From Tubulanus polymorphus (Eukaryota; Nemertea; Palaeonemertea; Tubulaniformes; Tubulanidae): a stretch of 64,000 nucleotides of DNA. The DNA is taken from contig NC_134031.1 in assembly GCF_964204645.1 (NCBI RefSeq), positions 10,392,501 to 10,456,500 on the forward strand, read 5' to 3'. Of the stretch, positions 45,903 to 57,408 are shown in pieces. Below the pieces are notes generated by a model. It was given only the letters and a program-made list of their open reading frames with translations. It was not told where the DNA came from and ran no database searches. The first letter of the stretch is position 1, and every line of letters begins with the position of its first letter. Position numbers and translations under genes: made by a program.

Positions 45903-48503
45903 ACCCTTGCGCGTAGAATCCTGCTCTGTAGCATCTCTCAGCAATTTTTCACTGAAATGAAATTCATATTCTTGCATTATTTACATTCATAATTCCTAAG
46001 ATTTACCAAGCAACAGCATGGTTACAGTAAAAGCACTTGTGTAGATTAACAAGAAGAAACTAAGGAGAGAATAATAATTTGTTTGAATAATTCATAGCAG
46101 CTGTTATGTATTGTACCTTATTCCTATTGATTGAAGAAACAGTCATACATAATTTCTTAAAATTAACAATGTTTTTTCTTTACCTCGGTACATGGTGATC
46201 TATCACATGATCTAACAGTTCCATATCAGTTTCATAATGAAATCTGTTGCACCAACACTCCAGTTTCCTCGCAGGTTGATGAACGGCAGTACATGTATAT
46301 GTTGAAGTCTTCTCACCAACCCAAATAGCCTTCTTAACCTTCTCAACAGTTAAGCAATCATACCTGAAAAATTAGATTAAGGGCAACATTTGCAGTGTAG
46401 AGACAGACATAACTTAAATTCTGAATTTATTTAGGTACCAGTATTATGTTTATTTACCTGTTTGTTGTTCTAAAATCAATGTTCTTCAGTGTTGTTGGTT
46501 TTCTCATATGTCGTCTACTGAGATGTTTCTTCTTTGATGGTTGAATATTGTTTGAATCGTCAGTTGTCACGCGTGTAATTTTTCTGGTTCGTCTCCATGA
46601 GATGACTAGACTCTCTGATTTTGGTTCAGCTGAAATCAATGAAAATTTGTTCTCAAGATACTTTCCACGTTTCAACATAACTGAAAATGTCATATTAAGC
46701 ATTATTTCAAATGCTTACATAATGCTGGTTGAAAAGCACAAATACTCGAATAAGAATGTGGAAATTCATCAGTTACTTCCACAGGACGCGTGCAATTAGA
46801 TAAGGGAGGATAATTGCAGTCATAGTCATCTACATCAAGTTGCTCCTCACACACTCGAATTGGTTCCCTTCAATTAAAAACCAAGAAATTAAACATTTAT
46901 AAAAGGTTGATATCATAGAGTTCAACACTGCACTGACACCCTACCACTTGAAAATTTGCAAACAGGACTTTTTGAAGAATTTTCGAAAATAAAATGTGAA
47001 AATCAATATTCTGCCACCAAAACCTGCTAACACTACTGGACTGCTAATTAGCAAACTTGTTACTGGCTTTCTTTATGCATGTATGTGGCACAAAAATATT
47101 TGTGAGTTTTAATTTTTACTTTGTCGGTTCTACAGCCAACTATCGTCCAGCTTGTGGTGCCATCTCTGCGAGTAGCAAATTATTAACCCTGTAATTTAAT
47201 TGGGGCCAATCTCTGGCCTTTATTTGGCCTAATTGGACGATGATCTGTTAGAATATATTACATATATTTTCAGTGATCTTAGACTTAGTATGTAAGATTC
47301 CCATTATCGGTCGATGTCTACGAGATAGAACCTAATAATTGACAGTCAAAGAGGAGTCAGCTATCACATTCCTAACTGGCTAACTTACGGTTTAATGTTT
47401 TCGAAGAGAGAAGCTGCCATCTTCTTGATACCAAGCCGACTGAAATGAAGTCCATCGGCGCACAAAAAGTCATTCAAATATTCATCGAAGTCATCATGAC
47501 TGATGAATGTTGTAAAACCATAAACCTAAAACAGAAAATAAAATTCCATTATAAATTGGTGACAAGTCATTTCAGCTTAAACATATCAAAGACATGAAAT
47601 ATATGCCAAAACAATCACAATTTACCTGGCAAAGTTCTTCAAGCAGCTGATTAGCTCTCCTGATCTCCATATTCATTCGATCAATGAATGCCCGATGATC
47701 TCTTCGCTCCTTCGCCAAAACTACGTGCCTAGTCTCCCTCCTCAACAATATGCCTATAAAACAAAACAAAAAATGAATTATATCAACAACAATAATTTTC
47801 AATTTTGCAACTAGTGAAAACTTAACAAAGCCTACCTGATACATAAATCTGGCAATGTGGATTGAATCTCCGGAGCCTGTTGAATAGGCATACCATCTCA
47901 TCCCTCACATTCACTGGACTTCGGCCCTATAATGTAAATTTATATCAATTATCATCACTGAAAGTTAAGAAAAAGTTGCAATTAATGACACTCTTTTTTT
48001 CTAATCAAGTGTTAACATTAGCCAAATCAAGTGTTCAAGACAAAAACAACACAATTTCTCACTTAGTAAGAGTCAATAGATTTAAGACACTGAATATTCA
48101 CTAACTTTATACCTCAAAGTTAGAAATGGGCCTACTACACTAATACAGTAAGCTCACAATGTCATTACGGTATAAACTGAAAGAATGATAATCTACTAAG
48201 AAGCGTGCAATTATAAGCAGAAGAAACCTGAATAAGATTATTCGTGCCACCATGGATAACAATGCCATCTGCACCCGAAACCAGTTGTCCAACACTCGAA
48301 CCTGCTGCCTCCAGAATCTCCGCAACCGTGCTCCCCGACCACCAGAACAAATTCTGCCACTCCACTACATCGATTAGGGTTGATCCTCTCCGACTACAGC
48401 AACCAGCCATATACTTCAGCATACTATCGCTGAAAAAAAGAACAGACGACGGCAACCCAGCACCAGGACTAGGAGCAGCTACCTTCCTAAAACTTAAAGA
48501 CAT
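45903..48503 (-). CDS. SGNH/GDSL hydrolase, multi-exon, linked to the Mutator-like gene
   Basis: Exons on the minus strand: 48503-48228, 47926-47836, 47753-47626, 47525-47389, 46867-46719, 46680-46458, 46363-46194, and an alternative last exon 45951-45903 ending in TAA. All borders are GT-AG and all phases fit. The SGNH hydrolase signature is complete: VLFFSDSMLKYM (nucleophile serine), IHGGTNNLI (block III), and ADGLHFSRLG (DxxH, catalytic Asp and His). Later exons encode a basic segment and a Cys/His-rich stretch (YTCTAVHQP, CWCNRFHYETDMELLDHVIDHH). Skipping the last exon would join 46194 in phase to the Ulp1 ORF at about 45791. SGNH domains also occur in LINE ORF1 proteins; the substrate here is unknown. 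No lesions were seen. Confidence 0.75.
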
Positions 48504-48504
48504 G

Positions 48505-50030
48505 ATTAATTATCAAAACAATACAATACAATAATACACCGAGAGAGAGGTGGAAATTGGATAGCAGGCTACCACTAACTTCTAGAATGAAACAGAAAGC
48601 CTAAGTAAAGGGACCTACAACCACGAAAAAAAACTTGAGCACGAACTAGGGCTACGGGGACCACAAGTGCGTTTAAAAAAATTCTTCACCTAAAAGTTAA
48701 AAATATACGTTAATTAGAATAAAAAGTATATAAAACTGACCGTATACGTAATATATATAAACACTTTGATGCGTATGTGTATGTAGATCTGAAGTATCGC
48801 GCTACCAATTGCTCGAAATTCGCTCAAAATGTAGCACGAAAAGCAGCTCTAAGTTACCGCAATAAGGGTGACCAAACAAACTGCGCATTCCCGCTGCAAA
48901 AGTTCACGCAGGTTAATTCCAGCAGCGTACTGACATGACCCACTTTTGAAAAACTGACATGTAGTGACGCCTGCGCACTCGACTGTTTTCTGGACTTAGA
49001 GAATTTCCCCAACACATACATCATGCGCATGCGTTAAAAACGGAGACATTGGAAACATTACGGTTTTTGCAACCGAGACACTCTGGAGGCGGCCATGTTA
49101 CATTGTTCACGTGATGAAATACTGAAATCTGATTGGATCCGTATATTCCACGGAAGATGGCGGACGGGTTAAACCTGTCCTATTCTGACTGCGAATGCAG
49201 GTGGCGCAGAATTGGACAGGCGACCAGTCCATCTTCATTTACACCGGTTACTGTCACAACCCAAGTGGCAATCACCCCGTATTCAAACTATTATAAATTG
49301 AAGATTTCAGAGGTGGCACGTGCTCTCCAGGAAAAGAAGAAAAATAGTTCATATGAAGTAGAAGATTAAGAAATTATAGAAACGGAAGCCAAATCATTCA
49401 TTACGAGCGGGTGGATCCGATTGTTTTTTGAATTTTTGCCACGCTGGGCGGCCCCGCAACCGCCAATTCGTTCGTTGGAATTAATACAATTTATATCTCC
49501 CAGTTTTGATGTGATTGGGATTTTGAAAAATCAATCTTGTGAGAATAGAATGGTACCGGTATTAGTAGTACGTATTTATAGTTTAGTATCACGTAGTAAT
49601 AGACTGCTTAGCGGATGGATGATATCCTCGTTAGTAAGCCTGTACCATGAAGTTCGATCATTGGGTTATCATAAAGCCGTTCGTCTAAAATAATCCAGAC
49701 GGAAAATATGGACCGAACCTCAACTGCATATTAAAACACAACAAGGTGACAACTGCAGTCCTTGGTATGCCGATGTGAGTCCAACTTTCCCTAGTTGAAT
49801 AGCTCACAGACTTGGAATCATACCGAAAATAGCAATTGTGGAATTTATTCCTATTTCACTCGGAATAAACCGAGGAAAAATTTTGTGCTAAGTGGCGTAC
49901 GATGGCGATCAAGATAAATTTTGAAATCTAAGAATAGTTGATTCCTAGTCTTAGTTTCATCAAGCGACTCCCTTTTGTTAAAATGTAATCATTCCTAGCT
50001 CACAAACGATATAAACTTCGAAAATCACTA
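48505..50030. other. Intergenic stretch, possible promoter region
   Basis: This is the region upstream of the SGNH exons. A plus-strand frame at 49157-49369 (ATGGCGGACGGG start, tail QEKKKNSSYEVED) begins just after a segment with GGCGGCCATGTTACATTG, and could be the first exon of a divergent gene. No domain is recognised and no downstream exon was found. Confidence 0.3.
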
Positions 50031-50079
50031 ACTATAATGATTCTAGATCTCGAGTCGGAAGTTACCAATAATCCCTTAA

Positions 50080-50780
50080 TTTGAAATTAAACTAGTGATG
50101 TCCAGCTCAGAGACTCGAAATTTACACAAACGCTCGTGAAAAAAGGGCGATGATTAACTCAGAAACTCAGAATGTACTAACAAAATCACTTTTGAAATTA
50201 AAAGGGCAATGATTTCAGCTCACAGAAACTCGGAATTTACCTAAATCACTTATGAAATGCGATGATTTCATTCACTTCAGAAATGTAGCGGTGTGACATC
50301 GCTCTCTTGAAAAGAATCCATTGTTGTTCTGGTGAGTTGTGTGTGATCCCGGTTGTCACTGCGAAATTAAAAGGGCGATGATTTCGGCTCAGAAACTCGG
50401 AATTTACCTAATAGTCGCTTGCGAAATTAAAAGGGCGATCATTTCGGCTCAGAAACTCGGAATTTACCTAAAAGTCACTTGCGAAATTAAAAGGGCGATG
50501 ATCTCGGCTCAGACACTCGGAATTTACCTAAAAGTCGCTTGCGAAATTAAAAGGGCGATCATTTCGGCTCAGAAACTCGAAATTTACCTACAAAATCGCT
50601 TGCGAAATTAAAAGGGCGATTATTTCGGCTCAGAAACTCGAAATTTACCTACAAAATCGCTTGCGAAATTAAAAGGGCGATGATTTGAGCTCAAAAACTC
50701 GGAAAATACCTAAAAAGTCACTTGCGAAATTAAAAGAGCTCATTTCAGCTCAGAAACTCGGAATTTACGTAGTCGGATAC
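50080..50780 (+). repeat. Tandem repeat with 60-61-bp unit
   Basis: Units with GCGAAATTAAAAGGGCGATG start at 50359, 50421, 50481, 50541, 50602, 50663 and 50724. Each continues with TTCGGCTCAGAAACTCGGAA and TTTACCTA. More diverged relatives extend left to about 50080. Confidence 0.85.
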
Positions 50781-51203
50781 TCGCTTATATCACAATCACA
50801 TTTGTATCACATGAATACTGATGGTCCAGAATTTTCTCCTCTTTTCACTTTTCTGTTCCGACCCTTTTTTTTCTGGCTGTAAATCGATGATACATATCAA
50901 CAGTCGTTACTCTAGTTGTGAGAGTATATTGGAAAAAAATAAACCCGAAATATTTCAGTGTTTTTAATCATTTCTTGTAGATATGGATTGAATTTTTCCG
51001 TTTACAGAAATTAATTGGAAGTCGTATAGTTTTTGGAAACGGCTGGAAATCGGAATTTTTCGAAGTCGAAGGATTTGTCTGGTCCCAAAAAGATCCAACT
51101 TACGCAAGGCTTTTAGACTTCGGATAAACCGTCGAAATCACTTTACAATTTTAAAACTAGTTATTCATAGCTCAGGAAGTCGGAAGAAACCCCACTTCAT
51201 CTC

Positions 51204-53544
51204 CGGTTCCTGAACTTCGCTGAAAAAGCTGAAACACTGAAAAGCTGAAACGCTGAAATAAAAACGCTGAAATTTCAGGGAGTTTCCAAAAAACGCCGAA
51301 ATTTCAGGGAATTCCCGAAAAATGCTGAAATCGTGCTAGGTACCGACAATACACGTTTTGAAATGTTTTCCGGGCCGGTGTCCGCTGACGAGTCCTGATC
51401 CGTGTTTTATGCTCTACCTTCGGTTACAGAGACATGCCTTAAGGTCATCGTCATGATCGACTTGATCGATTGCGGATTGCGTGGATTGTTAGATGTGTTT
51501 TTTGCCATAGTTTTATGTGCATATACCGGTACGATCTAACAATGAAGTTATCACTTCATTTGAATAAATTCTTAATTACAGTAATATTAATTCACAATAT
51601 TTTTTCTTATGTTTGGTGATTTCTTGCAACTTATCATTGCCAAGTCTCATACAAGTAGTTGCTGAATGAAAGTACAGTTAGGCTGAACCCGATAACCCAA
51701 ATTAAGTGCTAGCATGGAACTAATGATTATTTTGATTCTATTTTCGGTGTCATTGAAATTCGTTAATAAAGGTTCAACCGTCATAGTATACTGTACTTAG
51801 CATTGCTACGATTGGGTGCCATATTTCTACAATTTCTACAAGGAGGAAGGAATCTTTAAGTGTCTTTGTTCCCGGGCAGGGTACGGGGTAAAACCTGGTT
51901 TACTTTCTCTTTCGACTTGCCGGAGACTACTATCTGCAATGTATTGCATGCTTTGATTTGTCTGGCCTATAGGAGTCGAACGATATTTTTTTCCCATACA
52001 CAGGCTTGGCTTTAGTGTAGATGAAGGCTAGGCACTGCACATTGTGGATTGACTGGAACTCTTAACTCACAAAATTAAACGAGTCAACAAGAAAGATCCA
52101 ATAATTGGATATTTGTCTAACTATATTATCTAACAGCTTGAAATAATACATAACACATTCTGCAAGAGTACACAAAGGAAATCAGTTCTTACATTATATC
52201 AGAATCAATAGTTCGCTTAACTCTGGCTAGAATTCTGGTTCCATTGCTTCATATTCTAATGAAATCCACTAGCATACCTTAGAATATCGCTTAGCTTAAG
52301 ACTAAAAATTTGGTACCAGGAAACAGGGAAGAAAAGTGGGTGTACTGTACATCCGCAATTGACTTATTTCGAATAGCCATTTTATTTTTAAAAATTGTGT
52401 CGTTCAGCTATCCTGCTGCAAATTTCGCAGTTGAAGTTTACTGGTGCCATCTGATTTCTCAGTATCTCAAAAAATTTGCACATTCTAAGCCGGAATCTAA
52501 AAATAGGAAAAGGTGCATTTTAGTCGGATATAAAAGAATAGTGGCTAATACACCCTGGACTATATAGCCTATGGGTTGGGCCTAGTTTGAAAGCACTGAG
52601 GTCCGAGAGAACAGCACTTAGTAAATAAATACTGAAATTAAACTTACAAAACACCCAGTACTTGAGATGATGTACTTGACAAGAAGTGTCTCCAGCTAAG
52701 CAAATCAACTTTGTCTATGACTCCTCCTTTTATAGATTCAGTAGTAGTCTACAAATAAGAATCGGTACATTTTTCTAACAGTTGGTATGTCATTTCTTCA
52801 AAAAAACTAATTATTATCACGCCACAGCAAATAAATTATTCACAGTTGTTGAATGGTTTGCCCGATTTAGATTATTTGGTTGACGCTAATCAGTATGACC
52901 CATACGTAGGGGCCTACTGCATGCCATTGGCGTCAATCCATTCCATTCCATTCCACAGTGAATTAAAAAGAAATTTAGTTAGATCCCTTTTGTCCAAAAG
53001 CTGCATCATTTATATAACTAGCTGTCAAATTTAATTTACCTCCTTCAGAGAATACCATAGTGACATAGTCCGTCGCCCATCAACGTGTTGACAAAAGAAA
53101 AGTTGCTCCATGTTTTATACATGAACGTTCAAATAAGATATTTTGCGTCTTGCAGGGAATATTGAGCATTAGTGTTTAAGTTGGCTTGCACGGTTTGTGA
53201 ATGGGTTTTCCTCATTATGCTGCCTGTACGCATTAAAAATCCGGATTTCAAGCGAATTAATTTGTCCAACAAGTGGCCCTCTAGAAGTATACTCCACACA
53301 TACTGTCCATGCGTGTCTCTGTAACCGAAGGTAGAGACTAAAACACGGTTCAGGACTCGGCAGCGGACACCGGCCCGGAAAATATTTCAAAACGTGTATT
53401 GTTGGTACCTAGCACGATTTCAGCGTTTTTTGGGAATTCCCTGAAATTTCGGCGTTTTTCGGAAATTCCCTGAAATTTCAGCGTTTTTATTTCAGCGTTT
53501 CAGCGTTTCAGTGATTCAGCTTTTTCAGCGAAGTTCAGGAACCG
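51204..53544. mobile_element. 2.3-kb element with repeat-rich inverted ends, CATCTC duplication
   Basis: The left end reads CGGTTCCTGAACTTCGCTG and the right end is its inverted copy (TTCAGCGAAGTTCAGGAACCG shortened: ends AGTTCAGGAACCG). Arms of about 235 bases (51204-51438 and 53311-53544) contain several GCTGAAA/TTTCAGC sub-repeats. The hexamer CATCTC flanks both sides (51198-51203 and 53545-53550). The interior, about 1.9 kb, has no recognisable gene. A 6-bp duplication and arms made of short palindromic repeats are also features of the 8.6-kb element, but the end sequences differ. Confidence 0.75.
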
Positions 53545-53550
53545 CATCTC

Positions 53551-55150
53551 TCCTTACAGATTCGGATTTGGCACTCAGTCTGGAAATTATTTTTTTAAAT
53601 GTGTTTTAGCTACCCCACTCAACAACGAGTCACCATGTTTAATGGATGGCTGAATTTTTTAATTTTGATGCTTTGTATGTTGCGCTCATCTTAATCACTA
53701 TTCTAAACATTTAGGCTAAGTGACATCACGATGTGAATGCATTACATGTAATATTATGATTGAAACAATAAAAATAAATCCATGCTTCAAAATATTTCGT
53801 ATTGGGGCTTACGTCGGGTACTTCAGTAATTATCATTAAATGTTATGATAGAATGCCAGAAAAATGTATGTGTAGGGCTGAACAGGTCATTCGTTGGGCT
53901 CTGCATCAAAGATCTGGTGGCCTCGAGATATTGCATTAGAAGCCTTGGCAGTACTTAGGAATCGATCTGCAGTCTTGGCCGACAACAATTCGATATTTTT
54001 CCTTCTATATATTTGAGATATTCGCCCAACGGTGTTGTCTTCCAGTCAAAACTATACAGGCATAAACTACTCAACTAAAATGTTGAACTAAAACCCAATA
54101 TTCCGACACTTTTGATAATTACAGCACAAAATTAATCTTTTACACAGGGGTCATTTTAAATTATGTACGATATACATGTACCTGAGGTTGATAGAAATTC
54201 CTCAAATCGAAAATAACTGAATCTACATAGGGGAATCAATATTATACCATGTAGACAAATGGCCATTTAACATCATTATCAATACATAACATGGTTTTCA
54301 TAAAAATTGACTAATACGTAGTAATTTATTCAAATTTTCAACTCCCGGTGTAGAGTATACTCATTAGTCACAGATTTCTACAGGTATATAACATGTGACA
54401 GTGCTAATGATTATTGAATATGAAGAAAATCATACATTGGATAATATAGCAGCAATATTAGACAATTGGTGGACACCAATTTTAATAGGGGTAGACCTCT
54501 AACCTGCTAATACACCAGGGTCAAGGAAATCAATATAGGTTGGCAGGCTGTATGGTGCCAATGAAAAATTCAAGATGGCAGACATGGCTGTCATGTTGGA
54601 CATATCATCTAACTGATAGATCACCATTTTCAATATCACCTCTTACCTGTTCCAACTCATACACAAACTTTCAAGAAGATTTATTAAGACTTACCGGCCG
54701 TAGAGTGCTAACAAACCTTACAGGAGGGTGGTGCAGGAGGGTTAGAGATTATTACAACATTGAACATTTTGAAAGTTCAGATGAGAAACTAAGTTTCTTT
54801 CGCAAGTTATTTTGTACCAATGGAGGCACGTGTCATACATGAGCAAAAATGGACTTCAGTAAAGCAAATGTCCATAAAAATTATACGATGCCCCTAGGAA
54901 AGGCATCAAGACAACACATCAAAGTGTAATGAAAACGTTAAAAAGAAACCTGATTCCATCTATGGACACTCATAATCCTCAAATGAACATAAATGTTTGA
55001 ATATTCAATACAAGTTCATACCTGCAAATGCAAATCAATTATACAAATTCACACATGGAATCAAAATTAGAAGTTGCGTTGGCAGAACCATAGAAGAGAA
55101 TCTTCAATTACATAACAAAATAGAGAATATTCTTTTTTTCAGAGTACATT
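53551..55150. other. Gene-poor stretch
   Basis: No supported gene or transposon ends. The plus-strand frame at 54540-54842 shows no family signature. Confidence 0.35.
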
Positions 55151-55154
55151 TTTA

Positions 55155-56066
55155 AACGAGGGGTCCAGGAACACTATGCCTACTAGGAAAGTGGTATGAA
55201 ATGCCCAAAAATCGGACAATTTCTATATGCCTCTTATACAGAAACCTTTGGAATTTACCACTAGAACTTGTCATGAGCTAAAATTTTGCAATTATTGTAA
55301 CAAAATAAGCCCAGATATCAATGTAATATGAAAAACTACGTTATTTGGCTATTCAGCGCTCACTGGTGACAATTTACATAACCCAATGACCTTGAACCCC
55401 ACCGAAATTATAGAACAAGTCATGAGCTACAATTGATTGCGGTTACTAAATTTTAAACGGATAGGTACCAATATAAATGGACGAATTGAATACATTCAAC
55501 AACTGCCCCTGATGGTGAGAAAAAGAACTGGGTGATCCCAATTTCACATGAGGAGATGAAACCTATGACGGTGCTAATAATTATCAATTATCAAGACTCA
55601 AATTTAACACCCGTTGAAATTTTTCCACTTACGAATGAGTATTCATCACACTAAGATGGCCACCAGCTGCAAAATATTTGACTGATCAAAATATGTGTCT
55701 GACATGTTAAAGATCCCTTCCCTTATAATACCAATCACAAATTTCAACGAAAAATGGCAAACCATTAGGAAGCTACAGGTCTTGCACATTCAAGCCAAAA
55801 ATAACCTTTTAGCACATAGAAAGGTTACAGGATGGCCATCTTGTAACCAATTGACCCAATTCTTCTAATGCTGATGGGTACAGGGGGACACATATAGATC
55901 AAGATAATTGATCAATTTGCTTCAAAATTTTCATTGATAAAATGTGTAAAAAGCGTTGATTCTGGTGACTGTCATCTTGATTCCAACAGGCTCAGTTTTA
56001 GGGCAGTCAAGCGGATGATAAGTGAATGCAATAGCCCACGGGGACTTAAGTCCCAGTTTAGCTAAA
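55155..56066 (+). mobile_element. Pearl/Helitron-like element, diverged copy
   Basis: It opens with GAGGGGTCCAGGAACACTAT and contains diverged core units (ATTCAGCGCTCACTGGTGAC, GTCATGAGCTA). It then matches 21880-22442 (AAGATGGCCACCA, AAAATGTGTAAAAAG, GGGACTTAAGTCCC) up to a CTAA end. It is older than the copy at 21184-22442, judged by its many changes, and lost most of the ACGG stretch. Confidence 0.55.
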
Positions 56067-56205
56067 AATGAGAAACCTTTTAACACTTACCATTTATCAT
56101 TTTTCAACATAACACACGGTACCAATTAACAGTTACCATATAACAAAGGGTTTATCAGGTCTTATCTAAATATCCGAAACCGCATAAAATCTAATTCTAT
56201 TTTGT

Positions 56206-56900
56206 CTATTTTTTAATTTCAGCCTGTTCCGCGGACTTACGAGGTTTAGGCATGGTGGCGCCATGTTTGCATAAAACCTTTTGAATGAGCGTGTAGAACG
56301 GACTATCCGCCGGTGCTGAAAAGTTGAAACTGGTAGCGAACGAGCCCGAAGGCGGTCGGTCAAACGTTAATGGTGAACAGGAAGTGGTCAATTCGGATGG
56401 TGGAATCCAAGGCGACGACTCCCTGGAACCCGGATGCGTGATGGGACCTGCCTATAAGAAAATTCGTCGAAATCCTTGCGGTCAGGATCCGCATGGGTAA
56501 CATCCCTGGGACTGGAGTTCTCTGACTCAGAAGACAGAGAGCGAGGGGCTCCAGAGCCAGTCGGGTTGAGGCGACCCTTTGCCGACTCTAACAGTCCCCG
56601 AAGTTCTGCCTGAAAGGCCTTAAAATCCTCTGCCTAATCTAACTTGGATGAGGATGTAGTCTGCTCAGGAGACAAGGAGCTCCTGCGACAGCTCCTATAA
56701 GGACGTTGAGGACGCTCTGCTTGACCTCGAGGAGCTGGACCGGGAGCATGGCCTTCTCGGGTGGTAACGGTCGTAATAAAGAAGTTTCCAGTCTCCGGCT
56801 GGATGAGGTTGGAGATGGAGACTGTCTCCTACGACATGCTCCAGGGAGCGACGAACGGGCGAACAAGCTCTTGGCCCAGCTGGGCAACTTGACACGATAT
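56206..56900 (-). pseudogene. Decayed minus-strand coding region, unidentified
   Basis: The minus strand shows coding-like stretches in different phases: an Arg/Ser/Pro-rich part (56900-56640), then DFKAFQAELRGLLESAKG and SLSSESENSSPRDVTH (56630-56450), then FATSFNFSAPADSPFYTLI and ending KSAEQAEIKK with a stop at 56206. At least two frameshifts and one stop separate them. Composition suggests a retrotransposon gag-like N-terminal protein, but I cannot name the family. Confidence 0.35.
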
Positions 56901-57151
56901 CAGACGATGCATGGGCAACCGGAGCTGGAGACGAGAGCGGCACAGACTTGGGCACTGGCTCTGTTTACTACTGGTATCTAGTACCGTAGTCGCGGGAGGT
57001 GGATGGCTGGATTTCTTATGAGAACCCCATGAGGGATCGCCGGCCTGCTCCCCTACCGATGGACGGCCAGTAGGAGAAGAGCAAAGACAACCATTGACTT
57101 GCCTTTTGCATTGAATTTAGTTAAACTGCCGAATAACCTTAGTTACCCCCT

Positions 57152-57408
57152 GTGCGTTTAGAAGGCTTACGTAGGAAACTAAGCATAAATGAACAGTTCC
57201 GTGAGCACTACCGAACTTTCATGTCGATGGCAATCAAGTTAGGTTACGCCGAACTGGTACCCCCAGATAGCGTAATAACCAATGGCCACGTATGGTATCT
57301 ACCCCATCACAGTGTCTGTCACCCGAGAAACCACACAAGGTTCATGTCGTTTTCGATGCCTCGGCGTAGTTCAACGGAGTGTCGTTGAACTACGTACTGT
57401 TACAAGGG
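57152..57408 (+). pseudogene. BEL/Pao reverse-transcriptase fragment
   Basis: A short N-terminal part of a BEL/Pao-type polymerase: a segment with YRTFMSMAIKLGYAELVP, then the family's YLPHH block, then, after a one-base shift near 57340, the VVFDAS block, which is followed by an in-frame stop. The homology ends exactly where the 119-bp satellite begins (about 57408), before the catalytic YxDD block. It is a dead fragment of an old insertion; gag, protease, RNase H and integrase are absent. Confidence 0.7.
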
